The notes under the pieces were generated by a model. The model did not search any database. It worked only from the letters and a program-made list of their open reading frames with translations, and was not told the origin of the DNA. The translations under genes were made by a program, and so were the position numbers. Shown piece by piece: positions 43,118 through 53,061 of a stretch of DNA of 64,000 bases (within the stretch, counting starts at the first letter, position 1; each line of letters begins with the position of its first letter). This DNA is from Emticicia sp031378345 (lineage in GTDB: Bacteria > Bacteroidota > Bacteroidia > Cytophagales > Spirosomataceae), in the NCBI GenBank assembly GCA_031378345.1, contig JANNDY010000125.1:1-64000 (forward strand). Reading direction: 5' to 3'.

Positions 43118-44058
43118 AAATAAATAAACATTTAAAAACTTTCCTAAAAGCCGTTGTTTCGGTCGTTTTACTTTATTTTTTGTTTCGAAATATCGAAATA
43201 AACGATTGGCAACTGCTAAAAAAAATTCCGTTCAATAGTCTTCTTCAAATAACTATCATTTATCTGATTGCAAATATTCTTTCTGCCTATCGTTGGCAAT
43301 TGGCTATGGAAGGGTTAAAAATTAAAATTTCTTACCAAAAATCACTTGAATTAACATTCATAGGCTTGTTCTTTAATAACTTTCTACCGAGCAGTGTAGG
43401 TGGTGATATTTATAAAATTTATTATTTCAAGCAACAAAAAGCCGATATTGCAAAAGTAATTGTAAGTACAATTGTTGACCGACTAAATGGCGTTATTGCC
43501 TCAATTGCGTTCGTTTTGGTGTTTGGCTTGTATTATTTTGGAACGATAAAAAATTTCTTTCAGCATAATTTTTCAGCAACAGTTTTTTTATGGATTATTA
43601 TTTTATTGATTTTTATTATTGCTTTGATTTTAAATACTAATTTCAAAACGAAGTTGTTTTGGAAATTTCAACTCCTGCAACAGGTTTTCGATGAAAGTCG
43701 AACTTTTTTCTTTGAACAAAAAGCTATTTCATGGCAGATTTTTGTAATTTCGTTGCTGATGAATATTTTAGGTGCTTTAGGAATTTATTTCGGATTAGTC
43801 GGATTGGGTGATAGTGTTGAATCTGGCTTTTTGCCTCATTTATTTTTAATTCCAATCATTAATATTGGAGCATTATTACCCATTTCTATTAATTCTATTG
43901 GTGTGTCGGAGCTTTTGGCTGTGCAAACTTTCCCATTGTTTGCGTACAATGGGAAACTCGTCTTGTTGAGCTACTTGCTTTGGCGAATCATCGGAATGTT
44001 AGTTTCTTTAATAGGTGGTATAGTATTTGTAATACGTAAAGAAGAGATGTCGGAATGA
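43114..44058 (+). CDS. Lysylphosphatidylglycerol-synthase-TM/UPF0104 membrane protein (flippase-like)
   Basis: A 314-residue polytopic protein with about 7-8 helices. It shows the family marks FIGLFFNNFLPSSVGGDIYKIY (around 88-110), VDRLNGVIASIAFVLVFG and a final block with ISINSIGVSELLAV. The family covers the membrane part of MprF and stand-alone proteins beside glycan genes, with a proposed role in lipid or lipid-linked sugar flipping. It overlaps both neighbours by 4 bp, so is translationally coupled. Confidence 0.85.
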   Translation: MKINKHLKTFLKAVVSVVLLYFLFRNIEINDWQLLKKIPFNSLLQITIIYLIANILSAYRWQLAMEGLKIKISYQKSLELTFIGLFFNNFLPSSVGGDIYKIYYFKQQKADIAKVIVSTIVDRLNGVIASIAFVLVFGLYYFGTIKNFFQHNFSATVFLWIIILLIFIIALILNTNFKTKLFWKFQLLQQVFDESRTFFFEQKAISWQIFVISLLMNILGALGIYFGLVGLGDSVESGFLPHLFLIPIINIGALLPISINSIGVSELLAVQTFPLFAYNGKLVLLSYLLWRIIGMLVSLIGGIVFVIRKEEMSE

Positions 44059-45167
44059 CAAAAAAAAACCAACCCATCAGTCGTATGAAAATATTATTGA
44101 CAGGAGCTGCAGGCTTTGTCGGCTTTCACCTTGCCCGAAAATTAGCTTCCGAAGGTTATCATATCGTAGGATTAGATAATATCAATTCTTATTATTCGCC
44201 TCAACTCAAATTGGATAGATTAAAACAATTAGGTCTTTATTTGTCTGATAATGAGCCTTTTGGCAAAATTACGACAAGCGAAATCTACCCAAATCTTTCG
44301 TTCATTCGCCTTGATTTGCAGAATAATGAAGGCATTCAGAAACTTTTCAAAAAGTACCACTTCGATTATGTAATCAACCTTGCTGCACAAGCGGGGGTAC
44401 GTCATTCTCTCAATAATCCACATGCCTACGTTGATAGCAATATTACAGGTTTTCTAAACATTTTAGAAGCATGTCGGAATTTCCCTGTAAAACATTTGAT
44501 TTTTGCATCATCAAGTTCTGTTTATGGATTGAATGAAACCACACCATTTGCCGAAAGCCACGATGTTTCGCACCCAGTTTCGTTATATGCCGCCACCAAA
44601 CGTTCAAACGAGTTGATGGCACATTCATACAGCCATTTGTTCAATATTCCTGTTACGGGGCTTCGTTTTTTTACAGTTTACGGAGCTTGGGGAAGACCCG
44701 ATATGGCTTATTTTAGTTTTGCCGATAAAATTCTTAACGGAAAACCAATTGATATTTTCAATTTTGGTGATTTACGAAGAGATTTTACCTATATTGACGA
44801 TGTAGTGGAAGGAATATCAAAACTTTTGTCAGTTGTTCCCGAAAAATCTTATCTTCCAATCGAAGAAATAGAAAAACGACCCGATATTTCAACTTCACCT
44901 TATCGCATTTATAATATTGGAAACAATAGCCCTGTTACGTTGAAGGAGTTTATTGAAACTTTGGAAGAAGTACTTGGTTGTGAAGCAATTAAGAACTATT
45001 TGCCCATGCAAGCAGGCGATGTTTACCAAACTTTTGCCAATGTTGATAAATTGGCTGATGTTGTTGGTTTTCGACCTAAAACCAGTTTAAAATTGGGTTT
45101 ATTCAATTTTGCGGAATGGTATCGCGAGTATTTTCATTATCAGAAAGAATTGCAGTTGACGTTGTAA
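44055..45167 (+). CDS. NAD-dependent nucleotide-sugar epimerase (UDP-glucuronate 4-epimerase type)
   Basis: A 370-residue short-chain dehydrogenase/reductase. It has Rossmann GAAGFVGFHLA near residue 18-28, with GLDNINSYYSPQLKLDRL typical of UDP-glucuronate epimerases. The catalytic S in ASSSSVYG and the YAATK (Y-x3-K) pair complete the site. RRDFTYIDDVVEGI contacts the sugar. The first in-frame ATG overlaps the previous stop (ATGA); a second at codon 11 is equally possible. It supplies activated sugars for the cluster; GalA or a related uronic acid is likely by family. Confidence 0.88.
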   Translation: MTKKNQPISRMKILLTGAAGFVGFHLARKLASEGYHIVGLDNINSYYSPQLKLDRLKQLGLYLSDNEPFGKITTSEIYPNLSFIRLDLQNNEGIQKLFKKYHFDYVINLAAQAGVRHSLNNPHAYVDSNITGFLNILEACRNFPVKHLIFASSSSVYGLNETTPFAESHDVSHPVSLYAATKRSNELMAHSYSHLFNIPVTGLRFFTVYGAWGRPDMAYFSFADKILNGKPIDIFNFGDLRRDFTYIDDVVEGISKLLSVVPEKSYLPIEEIEKRPDISTSPYRIYNIGNNSPVTLKEFIETLEEVLGCEAIKNYLPMQAGDVYQTFANVDKLADVVGFRPKTSLKLGLFNFAEWYREYFHYQKELQLTL

Positions 45168-45206
45168 AATTCCAATAAGATTTGGACACCTCTCTTAAAA
45201 AACTAC

Positions 45207-45959
45207 GTGAATAACAAGTATATCAAATATCTTAATCTGATTCGTGAAAATGAGTTGGAAGACACCTTCAATAAGATTTCGATTGAAACTTCCTCTCTTT
45301 CAGTTCTTGAAATTGGTTCAGGAACAGGCTATCAGTTAAATATTCTAAGTAAAAAATTCAGAAAAGCAACTGGTTTAGATATTGAAAATAGTAATTATGC
45401 TTCTGTCAGGTCAGATAATGTTATTTTTTATGATGGAGTCAAAATTCCTTTCCATGATGAATCGTTTGATGTAATTTTTTCTTCTAATACCCTTGAACAT
45501 GTTGAAAAAATAGATGAATTGGAAGCTGAATTTCGTAGAGTTTTGAGACCAAGCGGTTTTTGTATTCATATTTTACCTTCGAATAATTGGAAATTTTGGA
45601 CAATTCTGACTCATTTTTTTGCAGTTCCAAAATTTGCGTTCAATTATTTTTTCTCGAAAAGTTCGGAGAAAGTTTATACAACCCAAACACAATTATCATT
45701 TGGGAATCTTTTACTTTCTGTTTTTTTTCCTCCACGTCATGGTGAAAGAGGCAATCGTTTTACCGAAATTTTCTATTTTCGACCTTCGTGGTGGCTCAAT
45801 CAATTCAAAAAAAATAACTGGAAAATAGAAAATGCTTCCCCAACAGGAATATTTTATTCAGGAAATGTTATTTTTGGATTAAAAATATCAATAAAACTGC
45901 GTAAAAAATTATCTTCTTTTTTGGGAAGTTCATGTTATACCTATATTTTAAAAAAATAA
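45207..45959 (+). CDS. Class I SAM-dependent methyltransferase (cluster copy 3)
   Basis: A 250-residue enzyme initiating at GTG 45207, with no ATG before the conserved part. Motif I is VLEIGSGTGYQLNIL (about 35-49), then GLDIENSNY, and the post-II segment VIFSSNTLEHVEKIDELEAEF. A hydrophobic stretch (about 128-150) could associate with the membrane. This is the third methyltransferase in the cluster and it lies 39 bp after the epimerase, 13 bp before the YfhO-type gene. Acceptor unknown. Confidence 0.82.
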   Translation: MNNKYIKYLNLIRENELEDTFNKISIETSSLSVLEIGSGTGYQLNILSKKFRKATGLDIENSNYASVRSDNVIFYDGVKIPFHDESFDVIFSSNTLEHVEKIDELEAEFRRVLRPSGFCIHILPSNNWKFWTILTHFFAVPKFAFNYFFSKSSEKVYTTQTQLSFGNLLLSVFFPPRHGERGNRFTEIFYFRPSWWLNQFKKNNWKIENASPTGIFYSGNVIFGLKISIKLRKKLSSFLGSSCYTYILKK

Positions 45960-45972
45960 TCCCTTAATTTCC

Positions 45973-48489
45973 ATGAGCAAAAAGCATCAAAAACAAGGCA
46001 ACTTCCAGAAACCAGAAACACCTAAAAACCCAATTCAGCAAAATACCAAGAAAGAAGAAAAAAGTGCTTCTTCTTCATTTAGTTTACCTACCATTCCACC
46101 ACGTTTTCAATGGTTGGTTTTAGTGGTCGCAATTGTGGTTATTTGTTTTTTTATTTTCTATAAGTATCTCACTTTCAAAAATACCTACCTTTTCAAAGAC
46201 ATTGGCAGCGATTCTCTGAATATTTTTTATCCATATTATGTAGCAATCAGTGAATTTGTAAAAAATGGGTCATTGCCAAGTTGGAGTTTTAAAGTCGGTA
46301 TGGGGCAAAATATTTTTCCATATTACGGCGATTTGCACTATATTTTACTTTCGTTTTTTAGTAAAGACCAAATCCCTTATGTGTTAGTTTATCTCGAAAT
46401 GTTCAAAATTTTAGTGGGTGGCTTGCTTTTTTATGCTTATTTCAAAACTCTTTTCAATAGCAATTATGTAGCACTTTTGGGTGGTTTGATGTTTGCTTTT
46501 TGTGGTTATATGATTTTAGGCGGCAGTGGTTGGTACGTTCATTCAACTGAGGCTGTCATTACTGCTTTTATACTTTTTGCTTTCGAAAAACTATTGAAAG
46601 AAAATTGTTGGTATTGGTTTCCATTAGCCATTGGTTTATTAGCTTCTTTTCAGCCATATTATGTTTATACCCATACGCTTTTCTTATTATTATACTCTCT
46701 TTTTCGTTTGAGCTATGAAAACGATGGTTGGAATTGGAGAAAAAGCCTTGGGTTCTATGGAAAATTACTTGGTTTGGGAGCATTGGGCATGGGACTTGGG
46801 GCAATTGGTTGCTCAACAATGCTTTGGCACTTGCTTCAAAGCCCTCGTGTGAGTGGCGGTACAGGTTACGTTGAAACACTTTCTTCAAAACCTATACTTG
46901 CTTTGGGCGAAGGAATACAATATATTTCGTTATTATTCAGAACTTTTTCAAGTGATTTGCTTGGTACAGGATCAGACTTTAAAGGTTGGCAAAACTATCT
47001 CGAATCACCAATTACCTACATCGGAATTATTCATTTTTTACTATTTCCTCAAATTTTCACACTAACAAATGGTTGGAAACGAAAGCTATTTATCGCAATG
47101 GCAATAGTTTGGGTACTACCTTTAATTTTCCCCTTTTTTAGATATATGTATTGGGGCTTTTCAGGCGATTATTATAGAAATTTTGGTTTTTTTATAGCAA
47201 TCATTTTTCTTTTTGTTAGCATGAATTCTTTGAAATATCTTGTTGAAAACAAAAAAATAAATCTAATTGTTTTGGGTATTTCATTAATATTAACTATTGT
47301 GCTTTTGTATGCTGATTTCAATGGCTCAAATAATGTTATTCAAAAAAGTACACGCACATTTATCACCATGATGCTGATTTTTTATGCTGGAATTTTGGTT
47401 TTGATGAAAACTGAAAACTTTCATAAACTTGCCAAACTATTACTATTTGTAGGAATTTGTGGCGAATTACTTTACTTATCAAAAATTACAACTTATAACA
47501 GAGATTCACTTTCAAAAATTGAATTGAATAATAAAGTGGGTTACAATGATTATACCGTAGATGCTCTTAATTATATTAAAACGATTGATAAAACCCCTTT
47601 TTATAGAACGGAGAGAAATTATACATCAGGTAATGCTATTCATGCAAGCTTAAATGATGCGATGGTGCAAGGTTATTATGGAACAGCTTCTTATTCTTCT
47701 TTCAATCAAGGAAATTATATTGCCTTTTTAAGAGGTTTGGGTATTATTTCAGAGAAAAACCCAAACATAAGTCTTGAAAATCAAACACGATGGTCAAGTG
47801 GTTTTATGAATGCTGGACTTTTTCAAGCATTTGCCTCTATCAAATATTATTTAAGAAATGACACCATTTCTCACAGTCCACTTTTGGGATTTAAGAAAAT
47901 AAAGCAATTCAATGATGTAAGTGTTTTTCAAAACAACAATTTTTTGCCTTTAGGATTTTCTTATAATCAATACATTACAAAAGAAAATTTTTCAAAATTA
48001 TCAATAGATAATCGAGCAAAAGTTCTTTATAAAGCGTGTATTATTGGCACTGACGAAATCTCAAAATATCCTAATCTAAAACCTTATGATTTGAAAGATT
48101 CTGCTAACGTATTTACAATTGTAGAATACCAAACCAATATCCAAAATCTAAAGAAAGATACTTTGGCTATTTCTTCTTTTTCAGATACAAATATCAAAGG
48201 AAGCGTAGATTTCGATAAAGATAAGATGCTTTTGCTGACAATTCCACATGATAGAGGGTGGCAATGTACCATTGATGGAAAATCTACAAAAATAGACATG
48301 ATTGATTTTGGTATTTCTGGGTTATATTTAAACAAAGGTAAACATGCTATTGAATTTCAATATGTTAGACCATTTTTTAAAGAATCTTCAATGGCGGCAG
48401 GGGCATCTTTATTACTATTTTTGTGTTTAATTAGTTGGGAAATTTTCAGAAAAAATAAAAAGGAAATTACTGTCGAAGTAGATGAATAG
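45973..48489 (+). CDS. YfhO-like polytopic membrane protein
   Basis: An 838-residue protein. A basic cytoplasmic tail (about 1-45) precedes twelve or so helices between 48 and 500, then a soluble extracytoplasmic domain to about 800 and one last helix (LLFLCLISWEIF). Early motifs DIGSDSLNIFYPYY and SWSFKVGMGQNIFPYYGD, and the C-terminal DRGWQCTIDGKSTKIDMIDFG, fit the YfhO family, thought to transfer sugars or modify surface polymers using a lipid-linked donor. It closes the glycan cluster. The function is from family knowledge only. Confidence 0.82.
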   Translation: MSKKHQKQGNFQKPETPKNPIQQNTKKEEKSASSSFSLPTIPPRFQWLVLVVAIVVICFFIFYKYLTFKNTYLFKDIGSDSLNIFYPYYVAISEFVKNGSLPSWSFKVGMGQNIFPYYGDLHYILLSFFSKDQIPYVLVYLEMFKILVGGLLFYAYFKTLFNSNYVALLGGLMFAFCGYMILGGSGWYVHSTEAVITAFILFAFEKLLKENCWYWFPLAIGLLASFQPYYVYTHTLFLLLYSLFRLSYENDGWNWRKSLGFYGKLLGLGALGMGLGAIGCSTMLWHLLQSPRVSGGTGYVETLSSKPILALGEGIQYISLLFRTFSSDLLGTGSDFKGWQNYLESPITYIGIIHFLLFPQIFTLTNGWKRKLFIAMAIVWVLPLIFPFFRYMYWGFSGDYYRNFGFFIAIIFLFVSMNSLKYLVENKKINLIVLGISLILTIVLLYADFNGSNNVIQKSTRTFITMMLIFYAGILVLMKTENFHKLAKLLLFVGICGELLYLSKITTYNRDSLSKIELNNKVGYNDYTVDALNYIKTIDKTPFYRTERNYTSGNAIHASLNDAMVQGYYGTASYSSFNQGNYIAFLRGLGIISEKNPNISLENQTRWSSGFMNAGLFQAFASIKYYLRNDTISHSPLLGFKKIKQFNDVSVFQNNNFLPLGFSYNQYITKENFSKLSIDNRAKVLYKACIIGTDEISKYPNLKPYDLKDSANVFTIVEYQTNIQNLKKDTLAISSFSDTNIKGSVDFDKDKMLLLTIPHDRGWQCTIDGKSTKIDMIDFGISGLYLNKGKHAIEFQYVRPFFKESSMAAGASLLLFLCLISWEIFRKNKKEITVEVDE

Positions 48490-48524
48490 TTAAAATCACT
48501 TAAAAATCAAATAGAATCGAAGCC

Positions 48525-48554
48525 TTGTTTTTGACTTTTTTATTTCTATATTCG
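48525..48554 (+). promoter_or_regulatory. Promoter of the first propeller-protein gene
   Basis: TTG (48525-48527) stands exactly 19 bp before TATATTCG (48547-48554), which is one mismatch from TAnnTTTG. The start codon is 31 bp downstream. Confidence 0.55.
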
Positions 48555-48585
48555 CTTCAAAACTCATAAAAACACCCTAAAAACC

Positions 48586-50157
48586 ATGCAAAGACTCTAT
48601 ACTCTCGCTGTTGTCATATTTTTTAGTTTTCAGGCTTACTGTCAATCAACGTTAATTACACCGGGCAACTCTCAGCCAAATATTACTGCAACGTCTGCCA
48701 ATAGCGGTATTATTCCTCCAAAATTAACTTCTGCCCAACGTGATGCAATTGTAAATCCTACCGAAGGACTTACAATTTATAATCTCACAAGCCATTGTTT
48801 GGAGTTTTATAGAGGTTCCGCATGGTATAATATCTGTACAAATTCTAATGTTGCGAATGTAAACAATAGATTATATGGAGGGAATTCTACTGAATTTTTT
48901 ACTCGTGGTACTTTGGACGGTGATGGACACCCAGTTGTCATAAATTTAACATCAGATGGTGGATATATTTTGGCTGGGGCTACTTTATCTTCTGCAAGTG
49001 GCAATGTAACGGGCATAAATCATGGTGGGTATGATATTTGGGTATTAAAATTTGATGCTTTGGGAAATATCCAATGGCAAAAATTAATTGGTGGAAGTTT
49101 TGATGAATTTGCATTTCAGATTCAGCAAACAAGCGATGGCGGTTATATTATTGGTGGAAATTCAAACTCTTCACAAAGTGGTGATGTAACACAGACTTCA
49201 CGAGGCGATTTCGATTTCTGGGTAGTAAAACTTACTTCGATAGGTGATATTTCTTGGAACAAATTATTAGGTGGCAACAATACCGATTTCCTGATGGACC
49301 TTAAACAAACCTCAGATGGGGGTTATGTTGCAACGGGTTTTTCTCGCTCAAGCCAAAGTGGTGATATTACAGATATTAACCATAATGACAAAGATTATTG
49401 GGTAGTAAAATTGACTAATTTAGGAGCAAATTCTTGGAATAAATTACTTGGTTGCAATACCACTGAAGGGCCATTTGCTATTTCACAGACTGCAGATGGT
49501 GGGTATATAGTAGCGGGGCATAGCGATGGCAATAATAATGGCGATGTTACAAATACAAATCATGGGTATTATGATTTTTGGTTAATAAAACTAAATTCTG
49601 GCGGTACTATTCAGTGGAATAAACTCTATGGTGGGCTTAATTATGAAGGTTTATTTTCGATGCAAATTACTTCCGATGGGGGTTATATTCTTGCTGGGCT
49701 TTCTCAATCCTCTTCAACTGGCGATGTTGTAGGAAATAACAGAGGTGGTTATGATTCATGGATAATGAAAGTTGATAATTTGGGAAATATTGCTTGGACA
49801 AAGCTTTTGGGAGGGACAGGTGATGATTTTTCAACATATATCATTCAAAATCCTGATGACAGCTATATCTTAATTGGTTGTTCAACTTCATCAGCATCTG
49901 GCGAAGTTACAGCAACAAATCATGGTGATTATGATTTTTGGATAACCAAGTTTAGCCCCACTGGCACTATCCTTTGGAACAAACTTTTGGGAGGAAATGG
50001 CAATGATAGAGCTTATTCGATAGCAAGACTTTCCAATGGAGATTATTGGATTGCAGGAGCATCATCTTCATCAAATAATGGTGATGTAATTGACACAAAT
50101 CATGGCGATTCTGACCTTTGGATTGTGAAAATTGATGCGAATGGAAATATAAAATAA
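48586..50157 (+). CDS. Exported seven-bladed beta-propeller protein
   Basis: A 523-residue protein with a signal peptide (to about AYCQ, residue 19). A short beta-rich header follows (GLTIYNLTSHCLEFYRGSAW), as used in many Bacteroidota surface proteins. Seven consecutive repeats of about 60 residues fill 105-520, each with SDGGYI, a GDVTxxNHG turn, DFWVVKL and WNKLLGG, with a closing strand supplied by the N-terminus. The Asp-Gly-rich turns suggest metal binding. No typical type IX secretion tail is visible. It is closely related to the next gene's product and follows the glycan cluster, but its own promoter separates it. Confidence 0.8.
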   Translation: MQRLYTLAVVIFFSFQAYCQSTLITPGNSQPNITATSANSGIIPPKLTSAQRDAIVNPTEGLTIYNLTSHCLEFYRGSAWYNICTNSNVANVNNRLYGGNSTEFFTRGTLDGDGHPVVINLTSDGGYILAGATLSSASGNVTGINHGGYDIWVLKFDALGNIQWQKLIGGSFDEFAFQIQQTSDGGYIIGGNSNSSQSGDVTQTSRGDFDFWVVKLTSIGDISWNKLLGGNNTDFLMDLKQTSDGGYVATGFSRSSQSGDITDINHNDKDYWVVKLTNLGANSWNKLLGCNTTEGPFAISQTADGGYIVAGHSDGNNNGDVTNTNHGYYDFWLIKLNSGGTIQWNKLYGGLNYEGLFSMQITSDGGYILAGLSQSSSTGDVVGNNRGGYDSWIMKVDNLGNIAWTKLLGGTGDDFSTYIIQNPDDSYILIGCSTSSASGEVTATNHGDYDFWITKFSPTGTILWNKLLGGNGNDRAYSIARLSNGDYWIAGASSSSNNGDVIDTNHGDSDLWIVKIDANGNIK

Positions 50158-50248
50158 GTGCTTTAACACTATTTATTTCCTGGACTTGCAAATATTATTG
50201 AGTGGTACGGTTTTTGTTTTAAATGATGAAAACTAAAACATTCACAAC

Positions 50249-53005
50249 ATGGCTGTATTTTCTACTCCTAACAAATTTACTATTGCTGTATTTTACTTTC
50301 TTTCAATTTTAACTGTAAATGCTCAAAATAATCTAAAAACAAATGCTCGTTTAGCTTCTACAGCCATTAACAAACTTTTTGGTGGAAATAATGGTGAGTT
50401 TTATAGCCGAAATAGTTTTGATGGAGACGGACATCCGGTAGTTACCCGTCAAACAACTGATGGTGGATACATTTTAGCAAGTGCCACACTAACTTCTGCC
50501 AATGGAGATATTGCTCCAACAAATCATGGTAAACACGACATTTGGGTTGTGAAATTTGATGCTTCTGGCAATATTCAATGGCAAAAACTAATTGGTGGAA
50601 ATCAAGATGAATATGCTTTTCAGATTTTTCAAACCCCTGATGGTGGATATATTATTGGTGGAAACTCAAACTCTTCTCAAAGTGGTGATGTAACCGAAAC
50701 CTCACGTGGTGATTTTGATTTTTGGATTGTAAAACTTACTTCAACAGGCACTATTGCTTGGAATAAACTTATAGGTGGCAGCGGAATGGATTTTTTAAGC
50801 GACCTTCAATTAACTTCTGATGGCGGCTGTGTAGCAACGGGTTTTTCACGTTCAAGTCAAAGCGGTGATATTACAGATATAAATAAAAATGATAAAGACT
50901 TCTGGGTTGTGAAACTAAACGACTTGGGAGCAATTACATGGAATAAATTAATTGGAAGTAATACTACCGAAGGTCCATTTACTATTTTACAAACATCAGA
51001 TGGCGGATATATTGTTGGTGGGCCAAGCGATGGCAATAATAATGGGGATGTAACCAGTACAAATCACGGCTACTATGATATGTGGTTGGTTAAACTGAAT
51101 TCAACAGGTGGAGTTCAATGGGGTAAGCTATATGGTGGACTTAATTATGAAGGATTATTCGGACTACAAATTACTGCAGATGGGGGATATGTTCTTGCTG
51201 GAGTATCGCAATCGTCGAATACTGGCGATGTTGTTGGTAATAATAAAGGCGGCTATGATGCTTGGGTACTAAAAGTAGATAATGTAGGTAATATAGTTTG
51301 GAAAAAGTATATGGGTGGAGCAGGAGACGAATTTATTGAAAGCCTTTACCAAAATCCAGATGGTAGCTTAATGCTCGTTGGATATTCTACTTCATCAGCC
51401 TCTGGAGAAATCACCTCGACAAATCATGGAGATTATGATTCTTGGATAACAAAATTTAGTTCAGCAGGAAACATACTTTGGAGTAAATTATATGGAGGGA
51501 ATGGCAATGATAGAGCTTATTCAATTATAAAAAACAATGGAGGAAATTATATTGTTTCTGGCATTACAGCCTCATCAGCTAATGGAGATGTGAAAGATAC
51601 AAATCATGGCTCGACAGATTTATGGTTATTGACGATTGATGATAATGGGAATATAGTAACTGTCAATCAATCTTCCGATACCCCAATTGCTCATTACCCA
51701 TTCAACAACAACGCCAACGACGAAAGCGGTAACGAAAATCATGGAACAGTTTCAAATGCAACATTAACAACGGATAGATTTGGAAAGGCAAATAGTGCTT
51801 ACCTATTTAATGGAAAAGACAGTAGAATTGATGTAAATAAAGCTTTTTTTGATGTTGGTTGGAATGATTATACTATTTCATGTTGGATAAATTCGAGTAG
51901 TATTGATAATTCAAATAACTATAATAATGGGCAGGCAATTTTAAATACTGACCCTCATAATGGTATTGCTCTCAATACTTATGGTTCAAGCAATCCTTTC
52001 AAACCTGAATTAAATGAAAAGTATTCATTTTTGGCTGGTACGCAACCAAGTGTACGAAATTGGGATGTTTTACCTTTGGATTGTATCTCAAAGTCTAATC
52101 GCACCGTCAATACTTGGAACCATTTGGTGGTTGTAAAAAAAGGTACAAGTTATTCATTTTATCTTAACGGCGTTTTTGATAAAACTTTTGTGGGTCTAAA
52201 AACCGTTCCATCAAGTCTTACAAAATTTGTTTTTGGAAATTTGGCTTCTAATATTCCAGATGAAGGATTTCTTGGCAAATTAGATGACTTTACAATTTGG
52301 AATAGAGGTCTTTCTCAACAAGAAATTACGAGTTTATCTCAAAACAATACCCAAAAAACCGATCTCTCCCTCACCTCAAAATCTCTCAACCAAACCGTAA
52401 AAAAAGATTCAACAGGGCAGATTTCTTTTACCTTAAAAAATCAAAGTACAAATGCTGCAACAAATATTAAGGTGCTGTTAAAAATTCCTTATTCGCCTCC
52501 ATTTGTTATAAAAGACTCTCAGAACTGCACCAAAGGCACTTTTGATAGCAATATGTGGACAATTCCAGAACTTGCTGCGGGGGATAGTTGTGTGCTAAAG
52601 GTCATTTATCAGCCTACTCAAAATGGTGTTTGGTATGTTGAAGCGGAGGTTTTTAGTGCCGACCAAGAGGATACCGATTCAACTCCTAAGAATGAAATTG
52701 ACACTGAAGACGATTTTACAAGATCTTGTTTAACGATGCCCATTTCGGTAACAACCGAGCCTTTCGGAATGCAACTGATGTTGGAAGACCCAAAAATAGT
52801 TGTTGCTCAATGGTATAAAAATGGAACTGCGATTGCAGGAGAAAATAAAAATACTTTGCAAATTACGGCTTTAGGAAAATATAGTTATAGCTCAAACACC
52901 TATAAGTGTCCTGACCAAGGTTGCTGTCCATTTATTATTGAAAAAGCAACATCTGCTCCGAGTTGTTGTAGCTTATTGGAATATATTTTGGAAAGAAAAA
53001 ACTAA
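50249..53005 (+). CDS. Exported propeller-LamG multidomain protein
   Basis: A 918-residue protein with signal peptide (cleavage near LTVNAQ). A seven-repeat propeller occupies about 35-475, with the same DGGYI/NHG/WNKL pattern as the gene upstream, often identical. A LamG domain (about 485-700; HYPFNNNANDESGNENHG) is nearly the same as in the protein at 36367. A CARDB/DUF11-like module (about 705-800; SLTSKSLNQTVKKDSTGQIS) and an Ig-like or cysteine-rich tail (PSCCSLLEYIL) follow. The two paralogues and the LamG gene suggest local duplication and domain shuffling. Surface role inferred. Confidence 0.82.
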   Translation: MAVFSTPNKFTIAVFYFLSILTVNAQNNLKTNARLASTAINKLFGGNNGEFYSRNSFDGDGHPVVTRQTTDGGYILASATLTSANGDIAPTNHGKHDIWVVKFDASGNIQWQKLIGGNQDEYAFQIFQTPDGGYIIGGNSNSSQSGDVTETSRGDFDFWIVKLTSTGTIAWNKLIGGSGMDFLSDLQLTSDGGCVATGFSRSSQSGDITDINKNDKDFWVVKLNDLGAITWNKLIGSNTTEGPFTILQTSDGGYIVGGPSDGNNNGDVTSTNHGYYDMWLVKLNSTGGVQWGKLYGGLNYEGLFGLQITADGGYVLAGVSQSSNTGDVVGNNKGGYDAWVLKVDNVGNIVWKKYMGGAGDEFIESLYQNPDGSLMLVGYSTSSASGEITSTNHGDYDSWITKFSSAGNILWSKLYGGNGNDRAYSIIKNNGGNYIVSGITASSANGDVKDTNHGSTDLWLLTIDDNGNIVTVNQSSDTPIAHYPFNNNANDESGNENHGTVSNATLTTDRFGKANSAYLFNGKDSRIDVNKAFFDVGWNDYTISCWINSSSIDNSNNYNNGQAILNTDPHNGIALNTYGSSNPFKPELNEKYSFLAGTQPSVRNWDVLPLDCISKSNRTVNTWNHLVVVKKGTSYSFYLNGVFDKTFVGLKTVPSSLTKFVFGNLASNIPDEGFLGKLDDFTIWNRGLSQQEITSLSQNNTQKTDLSLTSKSLNQTVKKDSTGQISFTLKNQSTNAATNIKVLLKIPYSPPFVIKDSQNCTKGTFDSNMWTIPELAAGDSCVLKVIYQPTQNGVWYVEAEVFSADQEDTDSTPKNEIDTEDDFTRSCLTMPISVTTEPFGMQLMLEDPKIVVAQWYKNGTAIAGENKNTLQITALGKYSYSSNTYKCPDQGCCPFIIEKATSAPSCCSLLEYILERKN

Positions 53006-53024
53006 TTTTTCATGGAAAACGTAG

Positions 53025-53032
53025 TATTTTTG
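53025..53032 (+). promoter_or_regulatory. Possible -7 element of the MFS gene
   Basis: TATTTTTG fits TAnnTTTG and lies 29 bp before the start of the MFS gene; the -33 region is T-rich but has no TTG. Confidence 0.45.
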
Positions 53033-53061
53033 TAAAATAAACCACAAAAATACTTCCCCTA

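Noticed and set aside
48889..51660. Regular repeats that could suggest a CRISPR array
   Set aside because: The period is about 180 bp, matches codon frame, and encodes seven-bladed propeller repeats; there are no short identical repeats with unique spacers, and no cas genes anywhere in the window.
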